Below, one piece after another: positions 24,321 through 33,503 of a stretch of DNA of 53,079 nt. The stretch comes from Glutamicibacter nicotianae. Its GTDB lineage: Bacteria > Actinomycetota > Actinomycetes > Actinomycetales > Micrococcaceae. The first letter of the stretch is position 1, and every line of letters starts with the position of its first letter. Below the pieces are notes generated by a model. That model saw nothing but the letters and a program-made list of their open reading frames with translations, did not search any database and had not been told where the DNA came from. A program made the translations under genes and the position numbers. The stretch lies in contig NZ_BJNE01000017.1 of assembly GCF_006539525.1 (NCBI RefSeq), positions 1-53,079 of the forward strand, read 5' to 3'.

Positions 24321-25268
24321 CTAGACGAGCAGCGCCATCCAGCGGTCATGCAGCTCGGAGATGATGTCATCCAGCGCGCTAGCGGGGCGCTCGCCGACAG
24401 CTTCGGTGCCGTAGACGGCGGCCAGCAGCGCAACAGCGTAGGCATCCACCTCGGGATCCCTCACGGCTGCTTCCTCGGCGGCGGCCGCCGGGGCGGCCTC
24501 CACGTCCGAATCTCCGGCTGGCTCGGCTGCCTGCTCGCCGAAGTAGGCGTCATAGGCTTCCTGTCCGGACAACGAGATGTTCTCGCCGATCTTGGTGGCG
24601 ACCTCGCGCAGCGCATCGGCCGACGGTCCTTCGAGGCCATCGAGCAGCGCGGCCCATTCGCCGGCAGACGCCTCGGAGCGTTCCATGGCCGAGCGGATGA
24701 TCTTCGCCGCGGCCACGGCGGTCTTGGCCGCCTGGGCGTCGTGGGTCAGGAAGGCCGCCGAACGGGCCAGGGTTTCGGTGGTGCCCAGCGGGACCCGGGC
24801 CAGCAGCGCGGTCGCCGCGGCGCGCGGCAGCACGCCGGTGGAGTCGGCGCCGGCACCGGTTGGACGCCCGGGCTGCCCCATGTCGGGGCTGTCCAGGCCG
24901 GCCAGGTTCTGCGGATCTCCGTCGTGGATCTTCTCGAAGATCTCGACGTTGGAAAATTCCTTGTCGATCCAGCGGCCCAGCGGTTCCGGGGTGCGCTCCG
25001 GGAAAGAACCGGTGATCTTGCGGTAGCCGCGCAGGGCGGCAAGCCACATGCAGGCCGCTTCGTCGCTGGCTACACCGTCATGGGCCCATTCCAGCGCTTC
25101 GAGCAGGCCGTCGGCCAGGTAGAGCGGGAGGATTTCGGTGGCTCCGGGATCAATGTCGTCACGGGCGTGGGTTGCGCCATCGGCCAGGCCGAGGAGGATC
25201 GCAAACACCTTGTCTGAGTAGTTCTCTGGCAGGAGTGCAGTTTCACCGGTTTCATTCACAACCCCCAT
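24321..25268 (-). CDS. Diverged ADP-ribosylglycohydrolase-like protein
   Basis: A 315-aa cytoplasmic helical protein. Two stretches recall ADP-ribosylglycohydrolases (DraG/ARH): VFAILLGLADG near the start and LPRAAATALLARVPL...LARSAAFLTHDAQAAKTAVAAA in the middle (separated key segments). However, the GDAxG loop and the paired aspartates that bind magnesium are not recognisable, so catalytic activity is doubtful. Residues 245-285 are an Ala/Glu-rich linker. The ATG at 25268 leaves only 43 bases to sbcD on the other strand; longer starts would overlap sbcD. Role unknown. Confidence 0.6.
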   Translation of the reverse strand: MGVVNETGETALLPENYSDKVFAILLGLADGATHARDDIDPGATEILPLYLADGLLEALEWAHDGVASDEAACMWLAALRGYRKITGSFPERTPEPLGRWIDKEFSNVEIFEKIHDGDPQNLAGLDSPDMGQPGRPTGAGADSTGVLPRAAATALLARVPLGTTETLARSAAFLTHDAQAAKTAVAAAKIIRSAMERSEASAGEWAALLDGLEGPSADALREVATKIGENISLSGQEAYDAYFGEQAAEPAGDSDVEAAPAAAAEEAAVRDPEVDAYAVALLAAVYGTEAVGERPASALDDIISELHDRWMALLV

Positions 25269-25273
25269 TCTAA

Positions 25274-25310
25274 TGTCCAAGTTGTCCGCGGCATTGCATA
25301 AGGTTGGACA
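25274..25310. promoter_or_regulatory. Compact divergent promoter of sbcD and the glycohydrolase-like gene
   Basis: The 43-base spacer holds an inverted repeat TGTCCAA (25274-25280) / TTGGACA (25304-25310). TAAGGT at 25299-25304 ends 7 bases before the sbcD ATG, which suggests a leaderless sbcD message, although AAGG could also act as a weak ribosome site. Confidence 0.35.
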
Positions 25311-25311
25311 C

Positions 25312-26478
25312 ATGCGATTGCTTCATACCTCGGACTGGCATTTGGGCCGCACCTTCCACGGAGCCTCCCTGATCGAAGCGCAGCGGGCAGTGCTGCAGGA
25401 AATCATCGACATCACCATCAACCAGCAGGTTGACGTGGTGCTGATCTCCGGGGACATCTATGACCGGGCACTGCCGCATGTGGATGCCGTCCAGCTGTGC
25501 AACTGGGTGCTGCGCGAGCTGCGCGCCACCGGGGCCAGTATCGTCATCACCAGCGGCAACCACGACTCGGCCTCCCGCCTGGGCTTCGGCGCCGATCTGC
25601 TGGATTCCGCCGGGGTACACATCATCGCCGATACCCAGCGCATGCTGCAGCCGGTGCTGCGCGATGCCGGCGACCACCAGGTGGCCATCTATGGCATCCC
25701 GTACCTGGAACCGCGCATGGTGATGGAACGTTTGGGCGTCGCCAAGGCCAGCCATGAAGCGGTGGTGCAGGCGGCCATCGCGCAGATCGACGAGCATCTG
25801 GAGCAGCTGCGGGCGGGTCAGAAGCCGGTCGTTTCCATCGCTATGGCGCACCTGTTCGCCGCCGGCGGCATCGGCAGCGACTCGGAACGCGAATTGAGCA
25901 CCGGCAACCTCGACGTGGTGCCGGCCGAGCTGTTCGAGCACTTCGACTACTCGGCCCTGGGGCACCTGCACGGACGGCAGAAGGTCAAGGAGCATGTGCG
26001 CTATTCGGGCTCGCCGCTGGCCTACTCCTTCTCCGAGGCCACCCAGCGCAAGGGCGTATGGCTCATCGAGACCAGCGCCTCGGGCATCGAGTCCATCGAA
26101 GAAATCCTGCTGCCGGTGCCGAAGAAATTGGCCATCCTCAAGGGCAAGCTCGCCGAGCTGCTGGCCGACCCGGACCTGGAGTCCGCCGTGGGGGCCTGGT
26201 GCCAGGTCACGCTGACCGACAGCGAGCGCCCCGCCGACGCGATGGCAACGATCCGAACCCGTTTCCCCGACACCGTGGTGCTGAACTTCGCTCCCGAAGG
26301 AACCGGGGAAAAGGAGCAGCCGGCCAGCTATGCCGAGCGCATGGCCAAGGCAACCAGCACCGAGCAGGTGGTGCGGGACTTCGTGGAGCACGTCCGCGAA
26401 CGCGCCGCCGATGACCCCGAACGCGAAGTCATCGACTCAGTCATCCAAGCCACCCGAGAGGCACAGGTCAGCCAGTGA
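25312..26478 (+). CDS. sbcD: Exonuclease subunit SbcD (Mre11 family)
   Basis: Nuclease subunit of the SbcCD complex, which cuts DNA hairpins and blocked ends. The 388-aa protein has the calcineurin-like metallophosphoesterase motifs in order: TSDWHLGR (D8, H10), SGDIYDR, SGNHDS, AMAHLF and LGHLHG, followed by the capping domain (FSEATQRKGVWLIE). The ATG at 25312 places the invariant DWHLG at residue 8; upstream in-frame ATG at 25273 would add unconserved residues and overlap the divergent promoter. Its stop overlaps the sbcC GTG start, ensuring coupled synthesis. Confidence 0.95.
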   Translation: MRLLHTSDWHLGRTFHGASLIEAQRAVLQEIIDITINQQVDVVLISGDIYDRALPHVDAVQLCNWVLRELRATGASIVITSGNHDSASRLGFGADLLDSAGVHIIADTQRMLQPVLRDAGDHQVAIYGIPYLEPRMVMERLGVAKASHEAVVQAAIAQIDEHLEQLRAGQKPVVSIAMAHLFAAGGIGSDSERELSTGNLDVVPAELFEHFDYSALGHLHGRQKVKEHVRYSGSPLAYSFSEATQRKGVWLIETSASGIESIEEILLPVPKKLAILKGKLAELLADPDLESAVGAWCQVTLTDSERPADAMATIRTRFPDTVVLNFAPEGTGEKEQPASYAERMAKATSTEQVVRDFVEHVRERAADDPEREVIDSVIQATREAQVSQ

Positions 26479-29400
26479 GAATCCACCGACTCCAAATCCA
26501 GGCTTTCGGTCCCTTCGCCGGCACCGAAGAAATCAATTTCGATGAACTGGCCGACGGCGGGCTGTTCCTGCTCGATGGCCCCACCGGGGCCGGCAAGTCC
26601 AGCATCCTGGACGCGATCTGCTATGCCCTGTACGGCGCGCTGCCCGGAAGCCGGGCGGGCAGCCGGCAGATCCGCTCCGACCACGCCCCGGCGGGCCTGG
26701 CACCGGAAGTGGTCTGCGAGCTGACCATCGGCGACCGGCGGTTCGAGGCCACCCGTTCCCCGGCGTGGATGCGCCCCTCCAAGCGCGGCAAGAACAAGAC
26801 CACCGAGCAGAAGGCCGCCAGCTTCCTGCGCGAATTCACCGATGCCGGCTGGCAGGAACTGTCCACCCGCAATGACGAGGTGGGCCACATCCTGGGCAGC
26901 CTGCTGGGCCTGGACCGCGAGCAGTTCACCAAGGTGGTCATGCTGCCGCAGGGCGGCTTCGCCGACTTCCTGCGGGCCAAGGCCAAGGACCGCGAAGAGC
27001 TGCTGGCGAATCTCTTCGACACCAGCGGCTATGCGCGGATCGAAGATGAATTCGCTGCCCGCCTTGCTGAAGCGCGCAAGCACACCGAAAGCGTGGAAGC
27101 GCGCCTGAGTGCCAGCGAGGAAGCCATCCACTCAGCTGCCCGGTCATTCCTGGCCGGCCGCGAAACCGCCGACGAGCTGGACGGCACTGAGTTGGACGGC
27201 GCCGAGGGCACTGGCCAGGCGGAGGCGGGCGAGGATGCGGCGCAGGCCGAGCAGTTCGCCGGTTATCGCCGCCGGATCGCGGTGATCCTCCAGCGCTCGG
27301 CCGACGAAGCGGCCGCCCTGCGCACTGAGAAGACCCGCACCCGCGAGCAGTCGCAGGCACTGGAAGAGCGGCGACGGATTTTCGCTCGCCTGGCCGAGCT
27401 GCAGGGGATGCAGGCAGGCTACGCTGAAAAGCATGAGGCTGCCGTGGCCGCTGGCACCCGGTTGGAGGCCGATGCCAAGGCCGGGGCGGTGCGCGCCTAT
27501 TTGAATCAGCTCCATGAGGCGACCGCGGCGCAGGAGCAGGCCAATGAGTCCTGGCTGCGCAGCCAGCAGTGGCTCGAAACCGAGACGGGGCTGGAGCCCG
27601 GTGCCGATGCCGACGGCCTGGAACAGCTGCGTCTGCCCGCCCAGCAGGCTGCCGAGGAACTGGCGGTAGCCAAGGCCGCCCTGGAAGATGAGCAGCGCCG
27701 CGATCTGCTCGCCGGCCAGGCGCGCAAGGCCGCCGAATTGGCTGCCGAGCATGAGAAGACCCGGGCCCAGGCCGAAACCGAGGTGGGCCTGCTCAAGGCA
27801 GAACGCGAGACGCTGGAAGCCGGGGACCTGGACCTGGTGGCCGCCAATGAAAAGCTCCAGCAGGCCAAGGCACGCGTCCTGGAGCTGGAGACCAGGATCA
27901 AGCACGCCACCGAGCGCGACGCGCTGGAACGCAAGGCGCTGGCCGCCCGTGAGAAGGCCAGCGCGCAGGAACTGGTCATTGCCGGTGCCGCCAAGTCCCT
28001 GCTCGACTTGCGCACCGAACAGCTGGCCCAAAGCGCCCTGCGCTTGGCCGCCGCACTGGAAGACGGGCAACCCTGCCTCGTCTGCGGTGCGCAGGAGCAT
28101 CCCGCCCCGGCACAAGCCGATGCCGACGCCCTGCTGATCGACGATGCGCAGATCCAGGAGCTGGAGGCCGAGGAGGCTGCGGCACGCACCGCCGGGCAGC
28201 AGGCCGCGCAAGCGCGCGACATGCTGGTGGCCAAGTTCCAGACCGCCCAGGAAGCGGCCGGCGAGGCCTCGGTCATTGACCTGCGGGCAGAACTCGCCAC
28301 GGCCCAGGGACTACTGGAACAGCTGCGCAGGCAGCAGGCAGAGATCGCCGCCCGCGTGGCCAAGCTGGATGCGGTGCGCCAGCGTACTGAAAAGCACGCT
28401 GCGCGGGCCAACCAAGCCGCACTGGAGCACGCGACGGCCAAGCAGCAGGCCCAGTCCCTGGAATCCCAGCTGGCTGAACTGGATGCCAAGCTGGCGCAAC
28501 TGCGCCAAGGCAGGAAGAACCTGGCTGAGCTGGTGGAGGAACTGGCGAAGAAGTCCAATGGGCTGGCCAGCGCGGTGCAGCACCTGCGCCGCCTGATCGA
28601 CGCCGCCGAGGCCGTGCGGAAAGCGGAAGCCACCTGGAACAGCCAGCGCACCGCCTCCGGCTTCGAGAACCTGGCTGCCTTCGAGGCGGCCCTGCTGGAA
28701 AGCGCCGAACGCGATCGCCTGCGCCAATTGCAGCGTGCGGATGCGGATTTGGCCAGCGCCATCGCCACGCTCCAAGCATCCCAGGACTGTATCAAAGCCC
28801 AGGAACTTGCGGGGCAAGGCATCGCCGCACCCAGCGAGGAAGATCTTGCCCAAGCGCAGGTGCTGGCAACCCAAACCGAAGAACGCTTCGAGGCGGCACG
28901 GGAACAGGAAGTCCTGGCACAGACCCAGCTGGCTCGCCATGAGCAGGCCACCAGCGACCTTGAACGGCAGCGGTCCGAGGCAGGTCCGGTCATCGAAGCC
29001 TATCGCCGGCTGCGTTCCCTGGCAGAAGTGGTGCGCGGCGGGGGCGAGAACCTCTACAAGATGACGCTGAGCACCTATGTGCTGGCAGCTCGCCTTGAGG
29101 AAGTGGCCATCGCCGCGACGCAGCGCCTGGACGTGATGTCCGGCGGACGCTACTCGCTGCACCATGATGATTCCAAGCAGGGCAACGCCAAATCCGGGCT
29201 GGGGCTGCAGGTGCTCGATTCATGGACAGGCAAGCGCCGCGAGACCCAGACGCTTTCCGGGGGCGAGACCTTCATGGCCTCGCTGGCGTTGGCCTTGGGC
29301 TTGGCGGACGTCATTTCCCACCACTCCGGCGCCGTGGACATGCAGACGCTCTTCGTGGACGAAGGCTTCGGTTCGCTGGATGCCGAGACGCTGGAAGAAG

Positions 29401-29561
29401 TCATGCTGGCCTTGGAAAACCTGCGTGCAGGGGGCCGGACCATCGGCCTGGTCTCGCACGTTGCAGAGATGAAGCAGCGGATCACCAACCGGATATCGGT
29501 GGTCAAGACCCAGCATGGTTCCACCATTGAATGCGAAGGCGCTGTGATCTTGGCTGGATAG
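26475..29561 (+). CDS. sbcC: Exonuclease subunit SbcC (Rad50 family)
   Basis: SMC-like ATPase partner of SbcD. The 1028-aa protein has Walker A GPTGAGKSS at 35-43, the Q-loop segment MLPQGGFADFLRA, long Ala/Glu/Gln-rich coiled coils on each side of a zinc hook (C-LV-C near residue 535), the ABC signature TLSGGETFMASLALALGLAD near 925 and Walker B LFVDEGFGSLD near 958. Starts at GTG inside the sbcD stop. Length is typical. Confidence 0.95.
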   Translation: MRIHRLQIQAFGPFAGTEEINFDELADGGLFLLDGPTGAGKSSILDAICYALYGALPGSRAGSRQIRSDHAPAGLAPEVVCELTIGDRRFEATRSPAWMRPSKRGKNKTTEQKAASFLREFTDAGWQELSTRNDEVGHILGSLLGLDREQFTKVVMLPQGGFADFLRAKAKDREELLANLFDTSGYARIEDEFAARLAEARKHTESVEARLSASEEAIHSAARSFLAGRETADELDGTELDGAEGTGQAEAGEDAAQAEQFAGYRRRIAVILQRSADEAAALRTEKTRTREQSQALEERRRIFARLAELQGMQAGYAEKHEAAVAAGTRLEADAKAGAVRAYLNQLHEATAAQEQANESWLRSQQWLETETGLEPGADADGLEQLRLPAQQAAEELAVAKAALEDEQRRDLLAGQARKAAELAAEHEKTRAQAETEVGLLKAERETLEAGDLDLVAANEKLQQAKARVLELETRIKHATERDALERKALAAREKASAQELVIAGAAKSLLDLRTEQLAQSALRLAAALEDGQPCLVCGAQEHPAPAQADADALLIDDAQIQELEAEEAAARTAGQQAAQARDMLVAKFQTAQEAAGEASVIDLRAELATAQGLLEQLRRQQAEIAARVAKLDAVRQRTEKHAARANQAALEHATAKQQAQSLESQLAELDAKLAQLRQGRKNLAELVEELAKKSNGLASAVQHLRRLIDAAEAVRKAEATWNSQRTASGFENLAAFEAALLESAERDRLRQLQRADADLASAIATLQASQDCIKAQELAGQGIAAPSEEDLAQAQVLATQTEERFEAAREQEVLAQTQLARHEQATSDLERQRSEAGPVIEAYRRLRSLAEVVRGGGENLYKMTLSTYVLAARLEEVAIAATQRLDVMSGGRYSLHHDDSKQGNAKSGLGLQVLDSWTGKRRETQTLSGGETFMASLALALGLADVISHHSGAVDMQTLFVDEGFGSLDAETLEEVMLALENLRAGGRTIGLVSHVAEMKQRITNRISVVKTQHGSTIECEGAVILAG

Positions 29562-29721
29562 ATTGGACTTGCCTTGGGGCAGTAGCTATCTTGAAAGTAG
29601 TGCCATCAGGCATGTTTGGGAAATTTGTGCGTCGGGGGGTGTGGGACGACGCACGCTTCGTCATGGAGTTTTGTTGACTCAGCATACTTTGTCGAAGGAA
29701 AACAGTGAGGAATCCGAGAAA

Positions 29722-30948
29722 ATGTCCGGATACTCCGCGTTAGTTCCTTTGGTGGGAGCACCGTTCCTGCCACTCACTTTCCTTGCACGTCTCCCGCTCG
29801 CGATGCTCACCATCGGGTCCATGACCCTGGTGACCGCAACCACCGGCTCCTATGCCATGGGCGGCATGGCCGCGGCCATGGTTGGCCTGGGATCCGCCGT
29901 GGGCGGCCCCAGTATCGGCTATCTGGCCGACCGCGTCGGCCAGCGCCCGGTCTTGACCACTGTCGCCGTCATCCACACGATCCTCCTGGTGGCCCTGACC
30001 CTCTTCGGCAATTCCGGCCCCGACATGTCCGCGGCGCTGCTCGCAATCCTGTGCCTTGCCACCGGTGCCACCGGCCCGCAGGTCGGTCCGATGTCCCGTG
30101 TCCGCTGGATCTCCATCACCCGCCAGCAGAAAAAGAATCACAAGGTGCTGTCGGCGGCCCTGAGCCTTGAATCGATGTTCGATGAACTGGGCTTCGTCTT
30201 CGGCCCGGTGGCCGTCGGCCTGCTGGCCTCCTTGGTGGATCCGGTGCTGCCGCTCTACCTCGCCGCGCTGTTGACCCTCGTGCTGGTGCCGGTCTTCGCC
30301 TCGCATCGTACAGGCCATGCCGTGAAGCCGGTGGAGAATACCGAACACGCGCCGAAGGTCTCGATCAGCGGCGCGCAGGTTGCCTCGATCGGAGCCCTGA
30401 TCCTGGGCATGGTGGCGCTGGGCACGGTCTTCGGGTCCTCGGCAGCCGGTACCCTGGCCTTTGCCGGCGCGCAGGGCGACTCCAACTCCGGTGGCCTGCT
30501 TTATGGCGCCATGGGCTTCTCCAGTGCGATTGCTGCAGTCTCCGTGGCAGCGTGGCCGCAATCCTTCAAGCAGATCAACCGCTGGATCCTGTGCGGCGCG
30601 GCACTGACGGTGCTCAGCTTCGGGATGCACGTGGCCGGCAATGTGCCGCTGATGCTGCTGGCCCTGTTCATCGCAGGCTTTGCCGTGGGGCCGGTGATTG
30701 TCACGGTCATGACCCTGGGCGGTGAAGTCGCTCCACCGCAGCGCCTGTCCACCGTGATGACCATGCTCTCTGCCGGCATCGTGGTGGGAACCGCGATCGG
30801 CAACGGACTGGCCGGCGTTTTTGCCGAAACCCTGGGCTATCTCGGCGCCTTCTGGGTCTCCACCGGTGGCGCGCTGGTGATCTTCCTGGCCGCTGTGGCA
30901 ATGAAGCTCATCGTCGCGAAGTCTCCGTCGCTTGCCCGCGTCCGCTAG
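29722..30948 (+). CDS. MFS transporter
   Basis: A 408-aa major facilitator with about 12 membrane segments; the inter-helix 2/3 loop YLADRVGQRPVL carries the general MFS signature (G...D..GRR type), and the central loop around HRTGHAVKPVENTEHAP divides the two halves. The frame is open from 29563, but the ATG at 29722 has a GAGGAA site and gives a normal MFS N-terminus; TTG codons around 29674 are possible alternatives. It stands alone between sbcC and the IclR/MHS pair, so substrate cannot be inferred; an efflux function is as likely as uptake. Confidence 0.8.
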   Translation: MSGYSALVPLVGAPFLPLTFLARLPLAMLTIGSMTLVTATTGSYAMGGMAAAMVGLGSAVGGPSIGYLADRVGQRPVLTTVAVIHTILLVALTLFGNSGPDMSAALLAILCLATGATGPQVGPMSRVRWISITRQQKKNHKVLSAALSLESMFDELGFVFGPVAVGLLASLVDPVLPLYLAALLTLVLVPVFASHRTGHAVKPVENTEHAPKVSISGAQVASIGALILGMVALGTVFGSSAAGTLAFAGAQGDSNSGGLLYGAMGFSSAIAAVSVAAWPQSFKQINRWILCGAALTVLSFGMHVAGNVPLMLLALFIAGFAVGPVIVTVMTLGGEVAPPQRLSTVMTMLSAGIVVGTAIGNGLAGVFAETLGYLGAFWVSTGGALVIFLAAVAMKLIVAKSPSLARVR

Positions 30949-30970
30949 GGAGCGAACGCCAAGAACCGTG

Positions 30971-31045
30971 CATCCGGCCGCCATGGCCGGATGAGCAGAA
31001 TCCCGTGGCACTGCAGCCATCAAGGTGCAGTGCCACGGGATTTCG
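30971..31045. terminator. Two hairpins between convergent MFS and IclR genes
   Basis: CATCCGGCC/GGCCGGATG (30971-30993) is followed by a perfect 17-bp stem (30999-31015 with 31026-31042) and a T-containing tail on plus; the second can also serve the minus-strand IclR gene. Confidence 0.8.
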
Positions 31046-31062
31046 TTCTGTGCCGGGAATTC

Positions 31063-31758
31063 CTAGTGCGCGAGCTTGTCGCTGATGCGTGCCGCCGCGT
31101 GCTTGAGCTCCTCGATCATGCGCTCGTAGTTGCCGGCCGTGCTGGTCGCGAAGACCACGGCCAGCGCCGCCGGGGTTTGCCCCGAATGCTGGATCGGAAC
31201 GGCAATGGACTTCACGCCCTGGATGACTTCATTCTCGCTGGTGGCATAGCCGTCAACCCGTGCCTGGGTGGCAGCGTCACGGTATTCGATGCCCGTGTCC
31301 AGCGCATCCCACTCGGCCTTGGTGTAGCGCGACTGGATTGCGATGCCGGCGGCTCCCACGTCCATGCCGTGCACCGAACCCGGGCGGTGGACAATCGCGC
31401 GCTGGGAGTTCAGCGGGGAGACCGACTGCAAGGTGGTGCACAGGTCATGTTCCCAGACGGCCACGAAGGTGGTCATGGACAGCTCGTTGGCCAGTGCGTT
31501 GAGCTCGGGAGCGGCGGCCGCCTGCAGATCGCGCTGGACCGAGCGGGCGAGCACGGCCAGGCCGGAGGCCGAGCGGATATGGCCGGCCTCATCGCGGTTG
31601 AGCAGGTGATGCTGTTCCAGGGTGCGGATGATCCGGTAGGCGATGGATCGGTGGACTTCCAGCTTCGCGGCGATTTCCGCGATGGATAGGTTCACCGGGG
31701 AATTGGCGACGATTTCAAGGACGCGGATTCCACGCGAAAGCGTCTGGGAAGTAGGCAT
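31063..31758 (-). CDS. IclR-family transcriptional regulator
   Basis: An intact 231-aa regulator: winged HTH at residues 1-65 (SRGIRVLEIVAN, LSIAEIAAKLEVHRSIAYRIIRTLE in separated parts) and the IclR effector domain (HRPGSVHGMDVGAAGIAI, SENEVIQGVKSIAVPI). Start ATG at 31758. Divergent from an MHS-family carrier across 267 bases that contain a 15-bp palindrome, so it probably controls that carrier and itself in response to the carried acid. It differs clearly in sequence from the broken IclR gene of the island. Confidence 0.9.
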   Translation of the reverse strand: MPTSQTLSRGIRVLEIVANSPVNLSIAEIAAKLEVHRSIAYRIIRTLEQHHLLNRDEAGHIRSASGLAVLARSVQRDLQAAAAPELNALANELSMTTFVAVWEHDLCTTLQSVSPLNSQRAIVHRPGSVHGMDVGAAGIAIQSRYTKAEWDALDTGIEYRDAATQARVDGYATSENEVIQGVKSIAVPIQHSGQTPAALAVVFATSTAGNYERMIEELKHAAARISDKLAH

Positions 31759-31858
31759 TGATCTTCAATCTGGCCTGCGGCGTTGCGGGAACGTCGTCGA
31801 GGCCTGCTTAGTGAGCCTGGGGACCAGGAAGGTCCGTGATCTATCTTCGATTTTAGTC

Positions 31859-31873
31859 GTTCTCTATTAGAAC
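31859..31873. promoter_or_regulatory. Candidate operator of the intact IclR regulator
   Basis: GTTCTCTATTAGAAC: perfect 5-base arms around a 5-base centre, the 15-bp layout usual for IclR-family sites, about 100 bases upstream of the IclR start. A -10-like TAAAAT for the IclR gene lies next to it at 31855-31850 on minus. Confidence 0.5.
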
Positions 31874-31938
31874 ACCGAATTCGCTGGCGAGGCAGGTCGC
31901 AAAGTGCCTGCCTGCATGGGTCACGTTTGGGGCAGATC

Positions 31939-31968
31939 TTGTGATCCGCTTCACTCTGCGCTTATGAT
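31939..31968 (+). promoter_or_regulatory. Promoter of the MHS-family carrier
   Basis: TTGTGA (31939-31944), 18-base spacer, TATGAT (31963-31968). The transcript would start near 31975, about 50 bases before the ATG. Confidence 0.55.
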
Positions 31969-31983
31969 GGTGTGCGACACATA

Positions 31984-32001
31984 ACCGTCCGAACGGTCGG
32001 T
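31984..32001. promoter_or_regulatory. TetR-type palindrome in the carrier's leader
   Basis: ACCGTCCGAACGGTCGGT is an 18-bp imperfect palindrome of the ACCGNCCGNNCGGNCGGT kind usual for TetR-family repressors. It lies directly downstream of the predicted transcription start, where a bound repressor would block elongation. No TetR gene is adjacent. Confidence 0.4.
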
Positions 32002-32025
32002 ATACAACTCGCAAAAGGTCTTCAC

Positions 32026-33366
32026 ATGTCATCGACTGTCTCTCGCACCCAGGAGGAGCGCCGGGTACTTGCCGGCACCCTCGTGGGCACCACCATTGAG
32101 TGGTACGACTTCTTCATCTTCGCCCAGCTCACCGCGACGCTGCTGACCCCGCTGTTCCTCGAGCCCCTGGGCGAGTCGAACCCGGGCATCGCGCAGATCC
32201 TTTCCTTCGCAATGATCGGCATCTCCTTCTTCTTCCGTCCGCTCGGCGCAGTAGTTGCCGGGCACCTGGGCGACCGCTACGGACGCAAGCGCATCCTGGT
32301 GCTCACCCTGATCCTCATGGGCATTGCCACCGCTGCCATCGGCCTGCTGCCAACCTACGCATCCATCGGCGTGGCCGCGCCAATCCTGCTCGTGCTGCTG
32401 CGCGTGATCCAGGGCTTCTCGGCCGGCGGCGAATGGGGCGGCGCCGCCTTGATGGCGGTAGAGCATGCACCGAACCACCGACGCGGCTACTTCGGCGCCT
32501 ACCCGCAGATCGGTGTGCCTATCGGCATGATCCTGGCTACCGGCCTGCTGTACATCCTGCGTGTTGCCATGAGCCCGGAAGACTTTATCGCCTGGGGCTG
32601 GCGCATTCCGTTCCTGCTCTCCATTGCGCTGATCTTCGTGGGCTACATGATCCGCCGTGCGGTCGAGGAATCCCCGGTCTTCAAGCAGCTCTCCCAGCGC
32701 AAGGCCGCCGAGCACACGCCGTTGCGCGAACTGATGACCGGCCACACCAAGCAGGTCCTGCAGGCTGCGCTGATCTTCATCTCGAACAACGCCGCCGGCT
32801 ACCTGGTCATCGCGTTCTTCATCTCCTACACCACCAAGGTGCTGGAAATGCCGGTTGCGCCAATCCTCTTGGCCACCACCATTGGTTCGGTGGGCTGGCT
32901 GATCTTCACCCTGGTCGGCGGCTGGCTCTCGGATAAGATCGGGCGCCGCGCGACCTTCGTGATCGGCTACGCGCTGGTCTTCGTCTGGATGATCCCGATG
33001 TTCATGCTGGTCGATACCGGCAACATCGTGCTGTACACCATCGCCATCTTCGTGCTGACCGTTGGCCTGGGCTTGTCCTATGGCCCGCAGTCGGCAATGT
33101 ACGCGGAAATGTTCCCTGCACAGATCCGCTACTCGGGCATCTCCATCGGCTATGCGCTCGGTGCTATCCTCGGTGGTGCCTTCGCTGCCACCGTGGCGCA
33201 GATCCTGCTGGAGACCACCGGCGCTTCGGTCTCGATTGCCGTCTACATCATGGTGCTGACCGTCATCTCCGTGGCGGCCGTGCTCTGGGTGGGCGAGACT
33301 CGCGGACGCAACCTGCATCTGGAAGAAGTCGAGGGCGAACAGGCCGACTCGACTGTGGCGCACTAA
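32026..33366 (+). CDS. MFS transporter of the metabolite:H+ symporter (MHS) family
   Basis: A 446-aa proton-coupled carrier. It has the MHS/ProP-ShiA hallmarks: TTIEWYDFFIFA in helix 1, a conserved loop GHLGDRYGRKRIL, and GEWGGAALMAVEHAP in helix 5, where these symporters have GGE(Y/W)GG. Twelve membrane segments. Family members import shikimate, proline/betaine, citrate, ketoglutarate or dicarboxylates. The ATG at 32026 has AAAGG; earlier in-frame start at 31972 lies in the promoter. Divergent from the IclR regulator, with a clear promoter and two palindromes. An organic acid or aromatic acid is the probable substrate, inferred from IclR control. Confidence 0.87.
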   Translation: MSSTVSRTQEERRVLAGTLVGTTIEWYDFFIFAQLTATLLTPLFLEPLGESNPGIAQILSFAMIGISFFFRPLGAVVAGHLGDRYGRKRILVLTLILMGIATAAIGLLPTYASIGVAAPILLVLLRVIQGFSAGGEWGGAALMAVEHAPNHRRGYFGAYPQIGVPIGMILATGLLYILRVAMSPEDFIAWGWRIPFLLSIALIFVGYMIRRAVEESPVFKQLSQRKAAEHTPLRELMTGHTKQVLQAALIFISNNAAGYLVIAFFISYTTKVLEMPVAPILLATTIGSVGWLIFTLVGGWLSDKIGRRATFVIGYALVFVWMIPMFMLVDTGNIVLYTIAIFVLTVGLGLSYGPQSAMYAEMFPAQIRYSGISIGYALGAILGGAFAATVAQILLETTGASVSIAVYIMVLTVISVAAVLWVGETRGRNLHLEEVEGEQADSTVAH

Positions 33367-33381
33367 TTCCACAGCAGCGCG

Positions 33382-33431
33382 ATGCCCGCGCGGGCACTGG
33401 ATCAAGCGATCCGGTGCCGGCGCGGGCATTT
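33382..33431. terminator. Terminator after the MHS carrier
   Basis: A long hairpin: ATGCCCGCGC (33382-33391) pairs with GCGCGGGCAT (33420-33429), with inner GGCACTGGATC/GATCCGGTGCC pairing; TT follows. Lies between convergent genes. Confidence 0.8.
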
Positions 33432-33503
33432 GCGTGTTCGGCGATCGGCGATATCGATGGCAGCCAATGGAATCAGCGGGCTGGTGAATCCCTGTCCAGG
33501 CTG

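Noticed and set aside
23346-25217. Plus-strand open frame of 623 codons
   Set aside because: It crosses the exonuclease gene, a bidirectional terminator and the antisense of the glycohydrolase-like gene; residue composition is Arg/Gly-rich as in shadows of GC-rich genes.
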